A stretch of 64,000 nt of DNA from Acetobacterium fimetarium. GTDB lineage: Bacteria; Bacillota; Clostridia; Eubacteriales; Eubacteriaceae. Of the stretch, positions 56,936 through 64,000 are shown piece after piece. The stretch is from NCBI RefSeq assembly GCF_014284475.1, contig NZ_WJBC01000007.1, positions 62,001 through 126,000 of the forward strand, written 5' to 3'. Numbering within the stretch: position 1 is the stretch's first letter; every line of letters begins with the position of its first letter. The notes under the pieces are model-generated. The model ran no database searches. It was given only the letters and a program-made list of their open reading frames with translations, and had not been told where the DNA came from. Position numbers and translations under genes: made by a program.

Positions 56936-57626
56936 ATTTCGCCCCTTCGCTGAAATGATATAAAATAGAGTTTGTTAAAAACGAGATCGTCATCAGAATA
57001 ATCCCCATTGCAATGGAGACACTGTATTGACCCATGTTGTTGTTCATGGCGATGAATGTCGTCATGACGCGTGTGAACCCCTTGATGTTGCCGCCGACGA
57101 TCATCACCGCACCCACTTCCGAAATCGCCCGACCGAAACCGGTGACTAGGGCGATCATGATGCCGCCCTTGAGTTCAAGTATCAGCAGCGTGAGTATATT
57201 TATTCTGTTTGCCCCCAGGGTTTTTCCGGTCTGAACAACATCATAGCCGCTGTTTGAGGCATGATTGAAAACAATGCCCATGATAATCGGTGTCACCAGA
57301 ACCATTTGGGCAATGATCATCGCCGTCGGAGTATACATCAGCCTGAATTGGCCGAGCGGTCCGGATCGGGCCAGAAATAGCGCAGTAAACAAGCCGATAA
57401 TGACCGGCGGAAACGACATGAAGGTATAGAGGAAGCGGGACACGGTTCTCTTTCCTCTAAAATTGTTGATCCCCAGCAGGATTCCCAGTGGAACACCGAT
57501 AACCGTTGAAATTAAAGTGGATGTCAGGGATACAAACAGCGATAATCCAACGATCTGAAAGATTTCGGGATCGAAGGAAAAAATAAGATAAAAGGCTTCA
57601 ACAAAGCCATCAAGTATGTATTGCAT
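56919..57626 (-). CDS. tupB: Tungstate ABC transporter permease TupB
   Basis: A 235-residue permease with about five helices and the EAA-type coupling motif (QTGKTLGANRINILTLLILELKGG; the ExxG loop here reads GKTLGA...I). VLVTPIIMGIVFNHA and GFGRAISEVGAVMIVGGNI are typical of TupB/ModB-like proteins. I start at the ATG at 57626 with AAGGAAG upstream; an ATG 27 bases earlier falls in a hairpin. Confidence 0.9.
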   Translation of the reverse strand: MQYILDGFVEAFYLIFSFDPEIFQIVGLSLFVSLTSTLISTVIGVPLGILLGINNFRGKRTVSRFLYTFMSFPPVIIGLFTALFLARSGPLGQFRLMYTPTAMIIAQMVLVTPIIMGIVFNHASNSGYDVVQTGKTLGANRINILTLLILELKGGIMIALVTGFGRAISEVGAVMIVGGNIKGFTRVMTTFIAMNNNMGQYSVSIAMGIILMTISFLTNSILYHFSEGAKYEDRD

Positions 57627-57644
57627 TGAATTCTTCCTTAACTG

Positions 57645-57680
57645 CCAGATCATGGATGAAAAAAATCATCCATGATCTGG
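57645..57680 (-). promoter_or_regulatory. Perfect hairpin between tupA and tupB
   Basis: Fifteen-base perfect arms (CCAGATCATGGATGA / TCATCCATGATCTGG) around a six-base loop, without a following T-run. Such intercistronic hairpins commonly stabilise the upstream binding-protein mRNA so that tupA is made in excess over tupBC. Confidence 0.65.
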
Positions 57681-57698
57681 GCGATCTGCCTAATTTCA

Positions 57699-58553
57699 TT
57701 ATTTTGCTGTACCTGGAGTGAATTGCTGATCTCCGTTGATTTTATAGGAGCCAATCAGCTTTTGCGTGTCTTCCGATATAATCCAGTCGACAAAAGCCTG
57801 CGCACCTTCACCGTTGATCTGGTCATTGATGGTCGGTGAAACGGCCATAACACCATAGGGATTAAGCAGCAGCGCACCGCCTTCACAGACAATTTCCAGA
57901 CCGCTCATGGTCTCCTTCATGTTCGAATAAGTCGCACGGTCTGCTAGCGTGTATCCCAGTTTTTCGTTGGTCACGGTAAGCGTATCCCCCATACCGGTGC
58001 CGGTTCTGACATACCAGTCGCCTTCTGGCGTGATGCTGGCGGCTTTCCAGATTGCCAGTTCCTTGGTGTTGGTACCAGAAGCGTCATCCCGTGAGACAAA
58101 TGTCGAAGGCACCGCTGCGATGGCCGTGAATGCTTTAACCGCGTCGTTGCCGGCTGTCGTTTTTACCTTAGCTGGATCATCTTTTGGTCCCAAAACGACA
58201 AAGTCATTATACATGACATCAAAACGTTCGGTCGCATATCCATCTGCTACGAATTGATCCTCCTGCGCTCTGGCATGAACCAGCAGTACATCGGCTTCAC
58301 CATTTTTTCCCATTTCAATGGCTTTACCGGTTCCTACCGCAACCACCTTGACCGCAATACCGGTCTGGGATTCAAAATCAGGCAGAATATAATCCAGCAG
58401 TCCACTGTCCTGGGTACTCGTGGTGGTTGCCAGAATAATTTCGCCATTGGATCCGGCTTCCTGTTTTTTTTCAGCCGGAGAACAGGCAGCAGCGCTCAAT
58501 ACTATCGCACCGACAAACAACATGATAACCAATACTGACCATTTCTTTTTCAT
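57699..58553 (-). CDS. tupA: Tungstate-binding lipoprotein TupA
   Basis: A 284-residue binding protein with a signal and lipobox LSAAACSP near residue 24, then ILATTTSTQDSGLLDYILP, the TTTS-containing signature of TupA proteins where the oxyanion is held, and further SRDDASGTNTKEL, which forms the second contact region. TupA selects tungstate over molybdate in characterised cases. The leader upstream contains a terminator hairpin, suggesting control by attenuation. The ribosome site is GGAGGAA. Confidence 0.92.
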   Translation of the reverse strand: MKKKWSVLVIMLFVGAIVLSAAACSPAEKKQEAGSNGEIILATTTSTQDSGLLDYILPDFESQTGIAVKVVAVGTGKAIEMGKNGEADVLLVHARAQEDQFVADGYATERFDVMYNDFVVLGPKDDPAKVKTTAGNDAVKAFTAIAAVPSTFVSRDDASGTNTKELAIWKAASITPEGDWYVRTGTGMGDTLTVTNEKLGYTLADRATYSNMKETMSGLEIVCEGGALLLNPYGVMAVSPTINDQINGEGAQAFVDWIISEDTQKLIGSYKINGDQQFTPGTAK

Positions 58554-58612
58554 TTTTTTCCTCCTGTTTTTTTATTTTATGGTTTTCACCAGTGGTGACG
58601 TCAAACTGTTTT

Positions 58613-58638
58613 CAAAAAAAATGACCGCAAAAGCGGTC
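58613..58638 (-). terminator. Terminator hairpin in the tupA leader
   Basis: Minus strand GACCGC-TTTT-GCGGTC followed by a T-run of about eight, ending some 60 bases before tupA. As it precedes rather than follows the gene, it is probably an attenuator. Confidence 0.75.
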
Positions 58639-58770
58639 GGAAAATTCTATGAATTCCACCATCCTTTACACATTGGAAAGTATGATCATTTCTAATCATG
58701 CTCTGTCGACTGAAAAGCCGTAGCAACCCTTAGGCTTGTCAGTTTGGATTGTATCATCAGTATTCAACTT
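58639..58770 (-). promoter_or_regulatory. tupA leader: possible Mo/W-responsive RNA element
   Basis: About 130 bases of leader precede the attenuator. The minus strand shows AAGCCTAAGGGTTGCTACGG then CTTTTCAGTCGAC, and the inverted segment ATGATTAGAAATGATCAT. A promoter-like GATACAAT lies near 58748. The layout (structured leader, terminator, metal-uptake operon) resembles riboswitch control, but I could not match it to the Moco/Tuco consensus from memory. Confidence 0.4.
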
Positions 58771-58790
58771 AATTTGAGTTTAACAAACAC

Positions 58791-58839
58791 CAGCACTTGC
58801 ATCAATCAGCGCTTGCATCAATCAGCACTTGCACACAAT
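58791..58839. repeat. Three tandem 16-base repeats upstream of the tup promoter
   Basis: CAGCACTTGCATCAAT (58791-58806), CAGCGCTTGCATCAAT (58807-58822) and a diverged third unit CAGCACTTGCACACAAT (58823-58839). The array lies between the MOSC gene end and the tup leader and could bind a regulator. Confidence 0.7.
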
Positions 58840-58894
58840 GAATGTTTTTTTTATCTGTTCTGTTTTTTGTGGTACCGGGAATGATTCCCAAGTC

Positions 58895-59326
58895 TCATTT
58901 TTGCACCTCGATGGGATCTCCGGCTTTTACAACGCCGCCTTTGATCACGGCAGTAAAGACGACCTCGTCAGCCAGCGGGCACTGCCCTTCGGCGCTGGAT
59001 ATCTCGCATCCGAAGCATTTCTTGCCGACCTGGCTGATTTCCTGAATCGTCTCCCCGATCTTCAGTCGGGTTCCCACCGGCAGTTCAAACAGGCGGATAT
59101 CCGCCGTGATGATGTTCTCATTGAATCGGGCACTGCACAGACCATTGGCGCCGATTTCCTCCATGCGCCGGATGCTGTCACGCCCGAACAGGCTTACCTG
59201 TCTTTTTTCTTTGCCGCCATGGCGGTCGCCTTCCAGGCCGAAGCCTTCGATGAATCGTCCGGGTCCCTCGAGACGCACGGTTTTTCCCTTGCTCACACTT
59301 AAATTAATCGCCTCAACCAGTCCCAT
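58895..59326 (-). CDS. MOSC domain protein
   Basis: A 143-residue stand-alone MOSC protein. Seen: FGLEGDRHGGKEKRQVSLF early, ARFNENIITADI in the middle and QVGKKCFGCEI, with the conserved cysteine that in MOSC proteins handles sulfur on the molybdenum or pterin centre. Another CxxC-like cysteine follows (GQCPLADEV). The neighbourhood (tup operon, radical SAM maturase) fits a role in cofactor sulfuration or delivery for tungsten or molybdenum enzymes. Confidence 0.88.
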   Translation of the reverse strand: MGLVEAINLSVSKGKTVRLEGPGRFIEGFGLEGDRHGGKEKRQVSLFGRDSIRRMEEIGANGLCSARFNENIITADIRLFELPVGTRLKIGETIQEISQVGKKCFGCEISSAEGQCPLADEVVFTAVIKGGVVKAGDPIEVQK

Positions 59327-59456
59327 CCGGTTCTCCTTCTTCTTTAGTATTCTGCCATTTCACTCTCTGAATTAACTATTATACCGACAATCGGCCGGAA
59401 AGCAAAGTCTTTCTTACCAGTTTTATAAACCGATTCTATTCCTGGGGTCTGCTTTC

Positions 59457-60473
59457 CTATGGGCAGCGGATAAAATTTCTGACCCACAGGCAGTCTGCGC
59501 AGGATGGGGTATTGAAATAGCAGTCGTATTTGGTATCTTCGACCAAACTGCATCCGCCTCTCAAATCACAGTCCACACAGGATGGATACTGATTATTATA
59601 AACCGTGTTCCAGAAATTCTGATACTCTTTTCCTGCGATGATTTCCTTGAGCGACTTTTCCTTCACATTCCCAAAAGAATATTTTATGACGCGTTTTTTA
59701 GAGCCGAAAACGTACTCGTCATAACTGTTCGCCAGGCGATAACAGGACATGACTTCACCACCGGCATTGATGTAGATATAACCTTTATCAATAAAGGTGC
59801 AGCGGCGTTCGGTCTTCAATTCCATATCGGGAATGTTGATTTTGATATCCCGGTAGGTGAAAATCTTTTCCAGAAACGCTTTCCCTTCCGGATTCTCATA
59901 GCGCGCGTAGAAGATATCATCTTTATCATTTTCAACCAGGGGCATCAGATGCGAAAGGGATAACCGATGAAATCCATAATATCGCATCATGTTGAGGATA
60001 TCAAACAAAGCTTCAGCATTGCTTTTTGTCAGCACATAGGCAATGCCCACTTTGGGCGTGGATGATCGGGTTCTCTTATGATAATCGGCAAAATATTCAA
60101 AGGTTTTAATCAATTGGTTTCTGATGGCCTGGGTATCCTCGTGATATTTGTCAGCCGAGAAATAGACCTCGCTGAAATTTTCGCAGATCAGCTTGGCGTT
60201 TTCTTCGCTCATAATCCCATTGCTGGTGATCAGGCGTTCGTACCCCGCAAACATTTCCACTGCCTCTTTAAAATGGGGATACACCGTCGGTTCCCCGATA
60301 CCGCCGAAAAACACCTGTTCAAGTGCCGGCAGCTCTTTTACCTGTTCCCGGATGGATTTAAGCAAATCCAGATCCATATCGCCCTCAACGGTGTCCCAGG
60401 TATGCCGAAAGCACATCTCACAGTCCAGATTGCAGCGATTGGTCAGTTCGATATAAATACGTTTAATCTCCAT
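59457..60473 (-). CDS. Radical SAM/SPASM protein, likely tungsten-oxidoreductase maturase
   Basis: A 338-residue protein. The radical SAM motif C-x3-C-x2-C is in IELTNRCNLDCEMCFRHTW near residue 16, followed by FFGGIGEPTVYPHFKEAV and a DMELKTERRCTFIDKGYIYIN region that opens a SPASM-like C-terminus, with clustered cysteines in PSCVDCDLRGGC and the final PSCADC. The ELTNRCNL-CFR(H)W-x-x-GDM context is that of the radical SAM family found with tungsten AOR-like enzymes. It lies in the W/Mo region with AOR and tup genes. I chose the ATG at 60473, with GAGGAAAG upstream. The exact peptide target is unknown. Confidence 0.7.
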   Translation of the reverse strand: MEIKRIYIELTNRCNLDCEMCFRHTWDTVEGDMDLDLLKSIREQVKELPALEQVFFGGIGEPTVYPHFKEAVEMFAGYERLITSNGIMSEENAKLICENFSEVYFSADKYHEDTQAIRNQLIKTFEYFADYHKRTRSSTPKVGIAYVLTKSNAEALFDILNMMRYYGFHRLSLSHLMPLVENDKDDIFYARYENPEGKAFLEKIFTYRDIKINIPDMELKTERRCTFIDKGYIYINAGGEVMSCYRLANSYDEYVFGSKKRVIKYSFGNVKEKSLKEIIAGKEYQNFWNTVYNNQYPSCVDCDLRGGCSLVEDTKYDCYFNTPSCADCLWVRNFIRCP

Positions 60474-60728
60474 GTCTTTCCTCACTTACAGCAGCATAAA
60501 TCCGCCTCTTTCACATTACTTCATGTTCATAAGATAATATGCTGATTATCTTTTGTCAAGACTTATTTAGCTGCCTGCTGCCTTATATCACTTCCACCCC
60601 TCAATAAACTGATCCCGTCAAAAATTCTGTCCGGAGCAATCTCACTGTTCATGACCTAATCATACAACATTATTTACCCCTTTTCGATTTCATTAATCTT
60701 AAATTTCCAATGTCAATCGCTTAAGATA

Positions 60729-60775
60729 TAAAAAAAAGCTGTGAAAATTCATTTCTGAATCTTCACAGCTCTGTT
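60729..60775 (-). terminator. Terminator after tRNA-Leu
   Basis: AGCTGTGAA...TTCACAGCT arms with an inner AATTCATTTCTGAATC stem, followed on the minus strand by a T-run of about eight. It lies just behind the tRNA 3' end. Confidence 0.82.
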
Positions 60776-60782
60776 TTTTAAA

Positions 60783-60867
60783 TGGTGCGAGAGACGGGGG
60801 TCGAACCCGTACGCCTTTCGGCACACGCCTCTGAAACGTGCTTGTCTGCCAGTTCCAACACTCTCGC
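60783..60867 (-). tRNA. tRNA-Leu (CAG)
   Basis: Acceptor arms GCGAGAG/CTCTCGC pair fully and CCA is encoded. A long variable arm (TGCCGAAAGGCGT) marks a class II tRNA, the anticodon loop reads TTCAGAG giving CAG, and the T-arm is GGGTTCGACCCC. It decodes CUG leucine codons. Confidence 0.92.
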
Positions 60868-60948
60868 AATATCTTTTTAAGATACTTGAATATATTACAT
60901 CTTTTCATCACTCTTGTCAAGTATTTTAATCAATTTTCCTGCATTTTT

Positions 60949-61227
60949 TTAAAATTTCCATACAGCTAATGCCGTTATTCCCAGTTGCAGAACTAAAATC
61001 AGCGGAATACCCAGTTTAAAAAGAGCATGTTTTGTTTTATGATGAAAGCAGTGCATCCCCGCCAGTCCGCCGATACTGCCGCCGATCAGGCAAAACCCGA
61101 TCAGTGTTTTCTCAGGAATCCGCCATTTTGATTTTTTCGAACGTCGTTTGTCTTTCCAGAACAGAAAAAAAGTGACGAGATTAATCGCGGCGAGATATAA
61201 AGTTAAGTACAGCGTTAAATTATTCAT
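60949..61227 (-). CDS. DUF1294 small membrane protein
   Basis: A 92-residue membrane protein. A first helix (LYLTLYLAAINLVTFFLFW), then the DKRRSKKSKWRIPEKTLI loop and GGSIGGLAGMHCFHHKTKH, the signature of the DUF1294 family, followed by a second long hydrophobic stretch. Function is unknown. I start at ATG 61227, which has GAAGGA upstream; the longer frame has no such site. Confidence 0.82.
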   Translation of the reverse strand: MNNLTLYLTLYLAAINLVTFFLFWKDKRRSKKSKWRIPEKTLIGFCLIGGSIGGLAGMHCFHHKTKHALFKLGIPLILVLQLGITALAVWKF

Positions 61228-61337
61228 CTTGATGTCCTTCAAATTGTTGATCATGTCGGCAGCCTGAGAAACCATGAATGTCTTCCGGCTGCCGTCCATT
61301 ATTATAATCAATGTTTCTTAAACTAATCGATCACGCT

Positions 61338-62582
61338 TTATCTTTCCATCAAACCAGGATAGAGCGGATATTTTGCCGTCAGGAAAGCGACTTTTTCAAG
61401 CGCCAAGTCCAGGTCTTTCTTGATCAGCGCGGCTTCAATCGCATCGGCCACCATTTCCATATCGTCCTCTTTCAGACCTCTTGAGGTAACGGCAGGTGTT
61501 CCCACCCGGATACCGCTGGTGACAAAAGGACTTTCCTTGTCATAGGGAATGGCATTCTTGTTGGCAGTGATATTCACTTTGCCTAAAGTCTCATCGGCTT
61601 CTTTTCCGGTTAAACCCACTTTGCTGACATCCAGCAGCATCAGGTGATTATCGGTTCCGCCGGATACAATTCTGAAGCCGCGCTTTTCCAGCGCAGCAGC
61701 CAGCACTTTGGCATTTTTGACAACCTGTTCCTGATAAGCCTTAAACTCCGGTGTTGCCGCTTCCTTGAAGGCGATCGCCTTTGCCGCAATCACATGTTCC
61801 AGCGGACCACCCTGGGTGCCGGGAAAAACGCCTTTGTCGATCTGCTTGGCAAATTCCTTTTTGCATAGAATAATGCCGCCTCTCGGGCCTCTTAACGTTT
61901 TGTGCGTCGTGGTGGTGACAAAATCAGCATAGGGCACCGGGCTCTGATGCTGTCCGGCGGCAACAAGTCCGGCAATATGTGCCATATCCACCATCAGATA
62001 GCATCCGGCCGCTTTTGTCATTTTGGAAATGCGTTCAAAATCAATGGCTCTCGGATAGGAGCTGGCCCCGACAACAACCAGTTTGGGATGGTGTTCTTTT
62101 ATCAGTCTCTCTATTTCATCATATTCAATGGTTTCTGTTTCCTGATCCACACCATACGAAATGAAATGAAAATATTTTCCGGAAAGATTGGCCGGACTGC
62201 CGTGGGTTAAGTGTCCGCCCTGATCCAGACGCATGCCTAAAACGGTGTCGCCGGGTTCCAGAATAGCCATGTAAACCGCGGTATTGGCCTGAGCACCGGA
62301 ATGAGGCTGAACATTGGCATGTTCCGCACCGAAGAGCTCTTTAGCTCGGGCAATGGCAATTCGTTCAATCTCGTCCACATGAACACAGCCCCCGTAAAAT
62401 CGATGACCGGGGGTGCCTTCGGCATATTTATTGGTTAAATGGCTTCCCATCGCGCTCATAACTGCTTCCGACACAAAGTTTTCAGAGGCGATTAACTCTA
62501 AATGACTTTGTTGTCGATGTAATTCCTTTTCCATGAGTTCGTAAATCTCAGGATCTGCAACCTTCACTTCTTCAAAAAACAT
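61338..62582 (-). CDS. glyA: Serine hydroxymethyltransferase
   Basis: A 414-residue PLP enzyme making glycine and methylene-tetrahydrofolate from serine. Seen: [20 protein letters not shown] at the start, [16 protein letters not shown] near residue 55, and [15 protein letters not shown] with the PLP lysine near residue 228. Normal length. It links the C1 pool of an acetogen to amino-acid synthesis. Start ATG 62582 with GGAGG just before it; upstream in-frame ATGs lack this. Confidence 0.95.
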   Translation of the reverse strand: MFFEEVKVADPEIYELMEKELHRQQSHLELIASENFVSEAVMSAMGSHLTNKYAEGTPGHRFYGGCVHVDEIERIAIARAKELFGAEHANVQPHSGAQANTAVYMAILEPGDTVLGMRLDQGGHLTHGSPANLSGKYFHFISYGVDQETETIEYDEIERLIKEHHPKLVVVGASSYPRAIDFERISKMTKAAGCYLMVDMAHIAGLVAAGQHQSPVPYADFVTTTTHKTLRGPRGGIILCKKEFAKQIDKGVFPGTQGGPLEHVIAAKAIAFKEAATPEFKAYQEQVVKNAKVLAAALEKRGFRIVSGGTDNHLMLLDVSKVGLTGKEADETLGKVNITANKNAIPYDKESPFVTSGIRVGTPAVTSRGLKEDDMEMVADAIEAALIKKDLDLALEKVAFLTAKYPLYPGLMER

Positions 62583-62616
62583 ATTTTCCTCCATAAAACT
62601 CTTTCTTATTGTCATT

Positions 62617-62793
62617 TCACCGATTTGACAGCCTCTCCAATGATGCGGCAATGCTTTTTATATAACTTGATACTTCTTCAGTCTTTTTCTTGAAATAAAA
62701 CACGAACATAATACCGGACATTAAAAAAAAGATCAGCAATATCGGGATAATGCTCCAAGCCACACCGGCCATACTATTCATAAATTCATTCAT
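62617..62793 (-). CDS. Small single-helix membrane protein
   Basis: A 58-residue protein: short N-terminus, one hydrophobic helix ([21 protein letters not shown]), a KKK stop-transfer and a charged tail. It has GGAGG before the ATG at 62793 and precedes glyA on the same strand. No family recognised. Confidence 0.55.
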   Translation of the reverse strand: MNEFMNSMAGVAWSIIPILLIFFLMSGIMFVFYFKKKTEEVSSYIKSIAASLERLSNR

Positions 62794-63003
62794 ATTGACC
62801 TCCAGCAGGCAAAGTGTCTTCATCAGAACGACACTTGTACGGCAATAACATTTTCTATTGTAACACTTTATTGAGACTTTGCAATACATTCGGGTAAACT
62901 TTTATTAATTATTCGTTTTATGGATTATTTTTTTCTGTTTTTTATTATCGCAGCGAACACAATTTTTCCTGTCTGATCATTTCCGCGTTTTGCCGGTTTT
63001 AAT

Positions 63004-63504
63004 TTACAGGCTTTCGTTCTGATTGATAAATATCCCGGATTTTCCGCCTGATTTCTGAGCCAGGAAGATCTTTTCGATGGTCATTCCCCGATCGATCGCC
63101 TTGCACATATCGTAAATCGTCAGTGCGGCGATGGATACGGCCGTCAATGCTTCCATCTCCACCCCGGTCTGGCCGGTGTTTTTTACCGTCGCCTCGATCA
63201 GAATCCGTGAGTGCTCCTGATCGATTCCAAAAGCAATGTCGCTTCCTGAAATAAAAATATTATGGCACATCGGGATCAGCTCGGCCGTATGCTTGACTCC
63301 CATGATCCCGGCAATTTGGGCAACGCCGAGCACGTCCCCTTTTTTCATTTGCCCGTCGATTATTTTCTGTAGGGTTTCCTTTTGCATCCTGATGGCACCT
63401 TTGGCCACCGCCACCCGCTCGGTCACATTTTTTTCAGATACGTCCACCATCCGGCCTCTGCCGGCTTCGTTGAAATGGGTAAACTCCAGATTTTCTTTTT
63501 CCAT
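63004..63504 (-). CDS. moaC: Cyclic pyranopterin monophosphate synthase MoaC
   Basis: A 166-residue MoaC. Seen: [18 protein letters not shown] near residue 19, [20 protein letters not shown], the active-site ELIPMCHN near residue 77, and [26 protein letters not shown] with the catalytic aspartate, followed by a KSGGKSG end. With MoaA it makes the first pterin of the Mo/W cofactor. It lies directly after moaA. Confidence 0.95.
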   Translation of the reverse strand: MEKENLEFTHFNEAGRGRMVDVSEKNVTERVAVAKGAIRMQKETLQKIIDGQMKKGDVLGVAQIAGIMGVKHTAELIPMCHNIFISGSDIAFGIDQEHSRILIEATVKNTGQTGVEMEALTAVSIAALTIYDMCKAIDRGMTIEKIFLAQKSGGKSGIFINQNESL

Positions 63505-63507
63505 TTT

Positions 63508-64000
63508 TCAGCCTCCAATCTCATTCATGTTTCTCAACAGCTGCTTTTCATTTTCATTAATATGATGCTGCTCGGGTTTTTCACCGATCGCCTGCAAAAG
63601 TATTTCTTCGTAAGTCTTTCCCTCTTTTAGCAGGGCCACAATATCAATCTCTCTGTCGGAATGGAGGCACGGCTTGATCTTGCCGTCCGCAGTGACCCGA
63701 ATACGATTGCATAATTTGCAGAAATGTTTACTGATCGGATTGATCAGACCCACTTTGCCCTTTGCTCCTGGCAGGCGGTAATATTCGGCTGGTCCTGACT
63801 TATCCAATTCAATAACTGGTTCCAGTGCCGGCATCCGTTTTATCACTTCATCGTTGGAAAGATACTTGTTTTCAGCGAACCCGCTGGATTCTCCCAGCGG
63901 CATCAGTTCAATGAACCGGACATCCACCTCGTGGTCTTTTGTAAAATTGACGAAGGTCTCGATTTCATCATCATTGAATCCGTTGATGAGAACGGTGTTG
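63508..64000 (-). CDS. moaA: GTP 3',8-cyclase MoaA, C-terminal part (5' end outside window)
   Basis: The last 164 codons of MoaA, read from the right edge. Present: VDVRFIELMPLGES (barrel strand), and the C-terminal [4Fe-4S] cluster cysteines in HFCKLCNRIRVTADG and KIKPCLHSD, which are specific to MoaA. The N-terminal radical SAM cysteines lie beyond the window. The stop is three bases before moaC, so they form an operon. Confidence 0.93.
   Translation of the reverse strand, partial: NTVLINGFNDDEIETFVNFTKDHEVDVRFIELMPLGESSGFAENKYLSNDEVIKRMPALEPVIELDKSGPAEYYRLPGAKGKVGLINPISKHFCKLCNRIRVTADGKIKPCLHSDREIDIVALLKEGKTYEEILLQAIGEKPEQHHINENEKQLLRNMNEIGG

Noticed and set aside
58639-58770. Naming the tupA leader as a Moco riboswitch
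   Set aside because: The layout fits, but I could not verify the conserved core by eye, so I report only a candidate element.

Overview
The window looks like chromosomal DNA of an anaerobic, low-to-mid-GC Firmicute, most likely an acetogen of the Eubacteriaceae (Acetobacterium/Eubacterium type). This is inferred from gene content: a tungsten aldehyde:ferredoxin oxidoreductase with its own MoaD-like protein, tungstate uptake, many Mo/W-cofactor genes, Clostridia-type ECF vitamin and metal transporters, a cobalamin riboswitch and Firmicute-style promoters and ribosome binding sites. No rRNA or species marker is present, so the genus is a guess.

Layout. (1) 1-10 kb: two radical SAM genes (the first cut by the window edge), a DUF4143 ATPase, a lipoprotein solute-binding protein plus membrane diguanylate cyclase pair, a PadR regulator, a zinc-ribbon/winged-helix protein, a methyltransferase and a PEBP-family protein. 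Copies of a palindromic GGGGACGGTTCT repeat and gene scraps lie between them. (2) 10.1-20.9 kb: a defence and addiction region with type I restriction-modification (hsdM, hsdS, hsdR), an embedded Fic protein, a decayed rhuM fragment, an EcsC protein, an orphan AbiEi-type antitoxin and a ParE-type toxin-antitoxin pair. The hsdR end abuts an N-terminally truncated acetyltransferase, which looks like an insertion boundary. (3) 21.0-27.1 kb: a tight, GC-rich five-gene operon ubiD-hyuA-hyuB-ubiX-lpdD, joining a prenylated-FMN (de)carboxylase to a hydantoinase/acetone-carboxylase-type ATP enzyme. This is the best candidate for an undescribed pathway. (4) 27.4-37.2 kb: a cobalamin-riboswitch-controlled ECF transporter, an xpaC-telA-dpaL operon and a cobalt/nickel ECF transporter. 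(5) 37.4-45.3 kb: housekeeping genes (D,D-carboxypeptidase, M16C peptidase, RarA) and an orphan adenine methyltransferase. (6) 45.7-64 kb: a tungsten/molybdenum region. It holds AOR and its MoaD-like protein, a MoeA-substrate-binding fusion, MoeA, a FecCD-type ABC importer with an Ig-like surface protein, a TiaS-like protein, tupABC behind an attenuator-like leader, a MOSC protein, a likely tungsto-enzyme radical SAM maturase, moaC and moaA. tRNA-Leu(CAG) and glyA are embedded in it.

How the parts fit. In region 6, oxyanion is imported by TupABC (and perhaps by the FecCD-type importer), MoaA and MoaC make the pterin, the MoeA proteins insert metal, and AOR is the obvious client. In regions 3 and 4, prFMN synthesis (UbiX) and a possible prFMN chaperone (LpdD-like) serve UbiD, while corrinoid uptake and Co/Ni uptake suit an acetogen rich in corrinoid enzymes. 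Three full copies (and one fragment) of a roughly 105-bp palindromic repeat, and the separate GGGGACGGTTCT palindrome, are dispersed between operons. I saw no CRISPR array, rRNA, prophage or complete insertion sequence.
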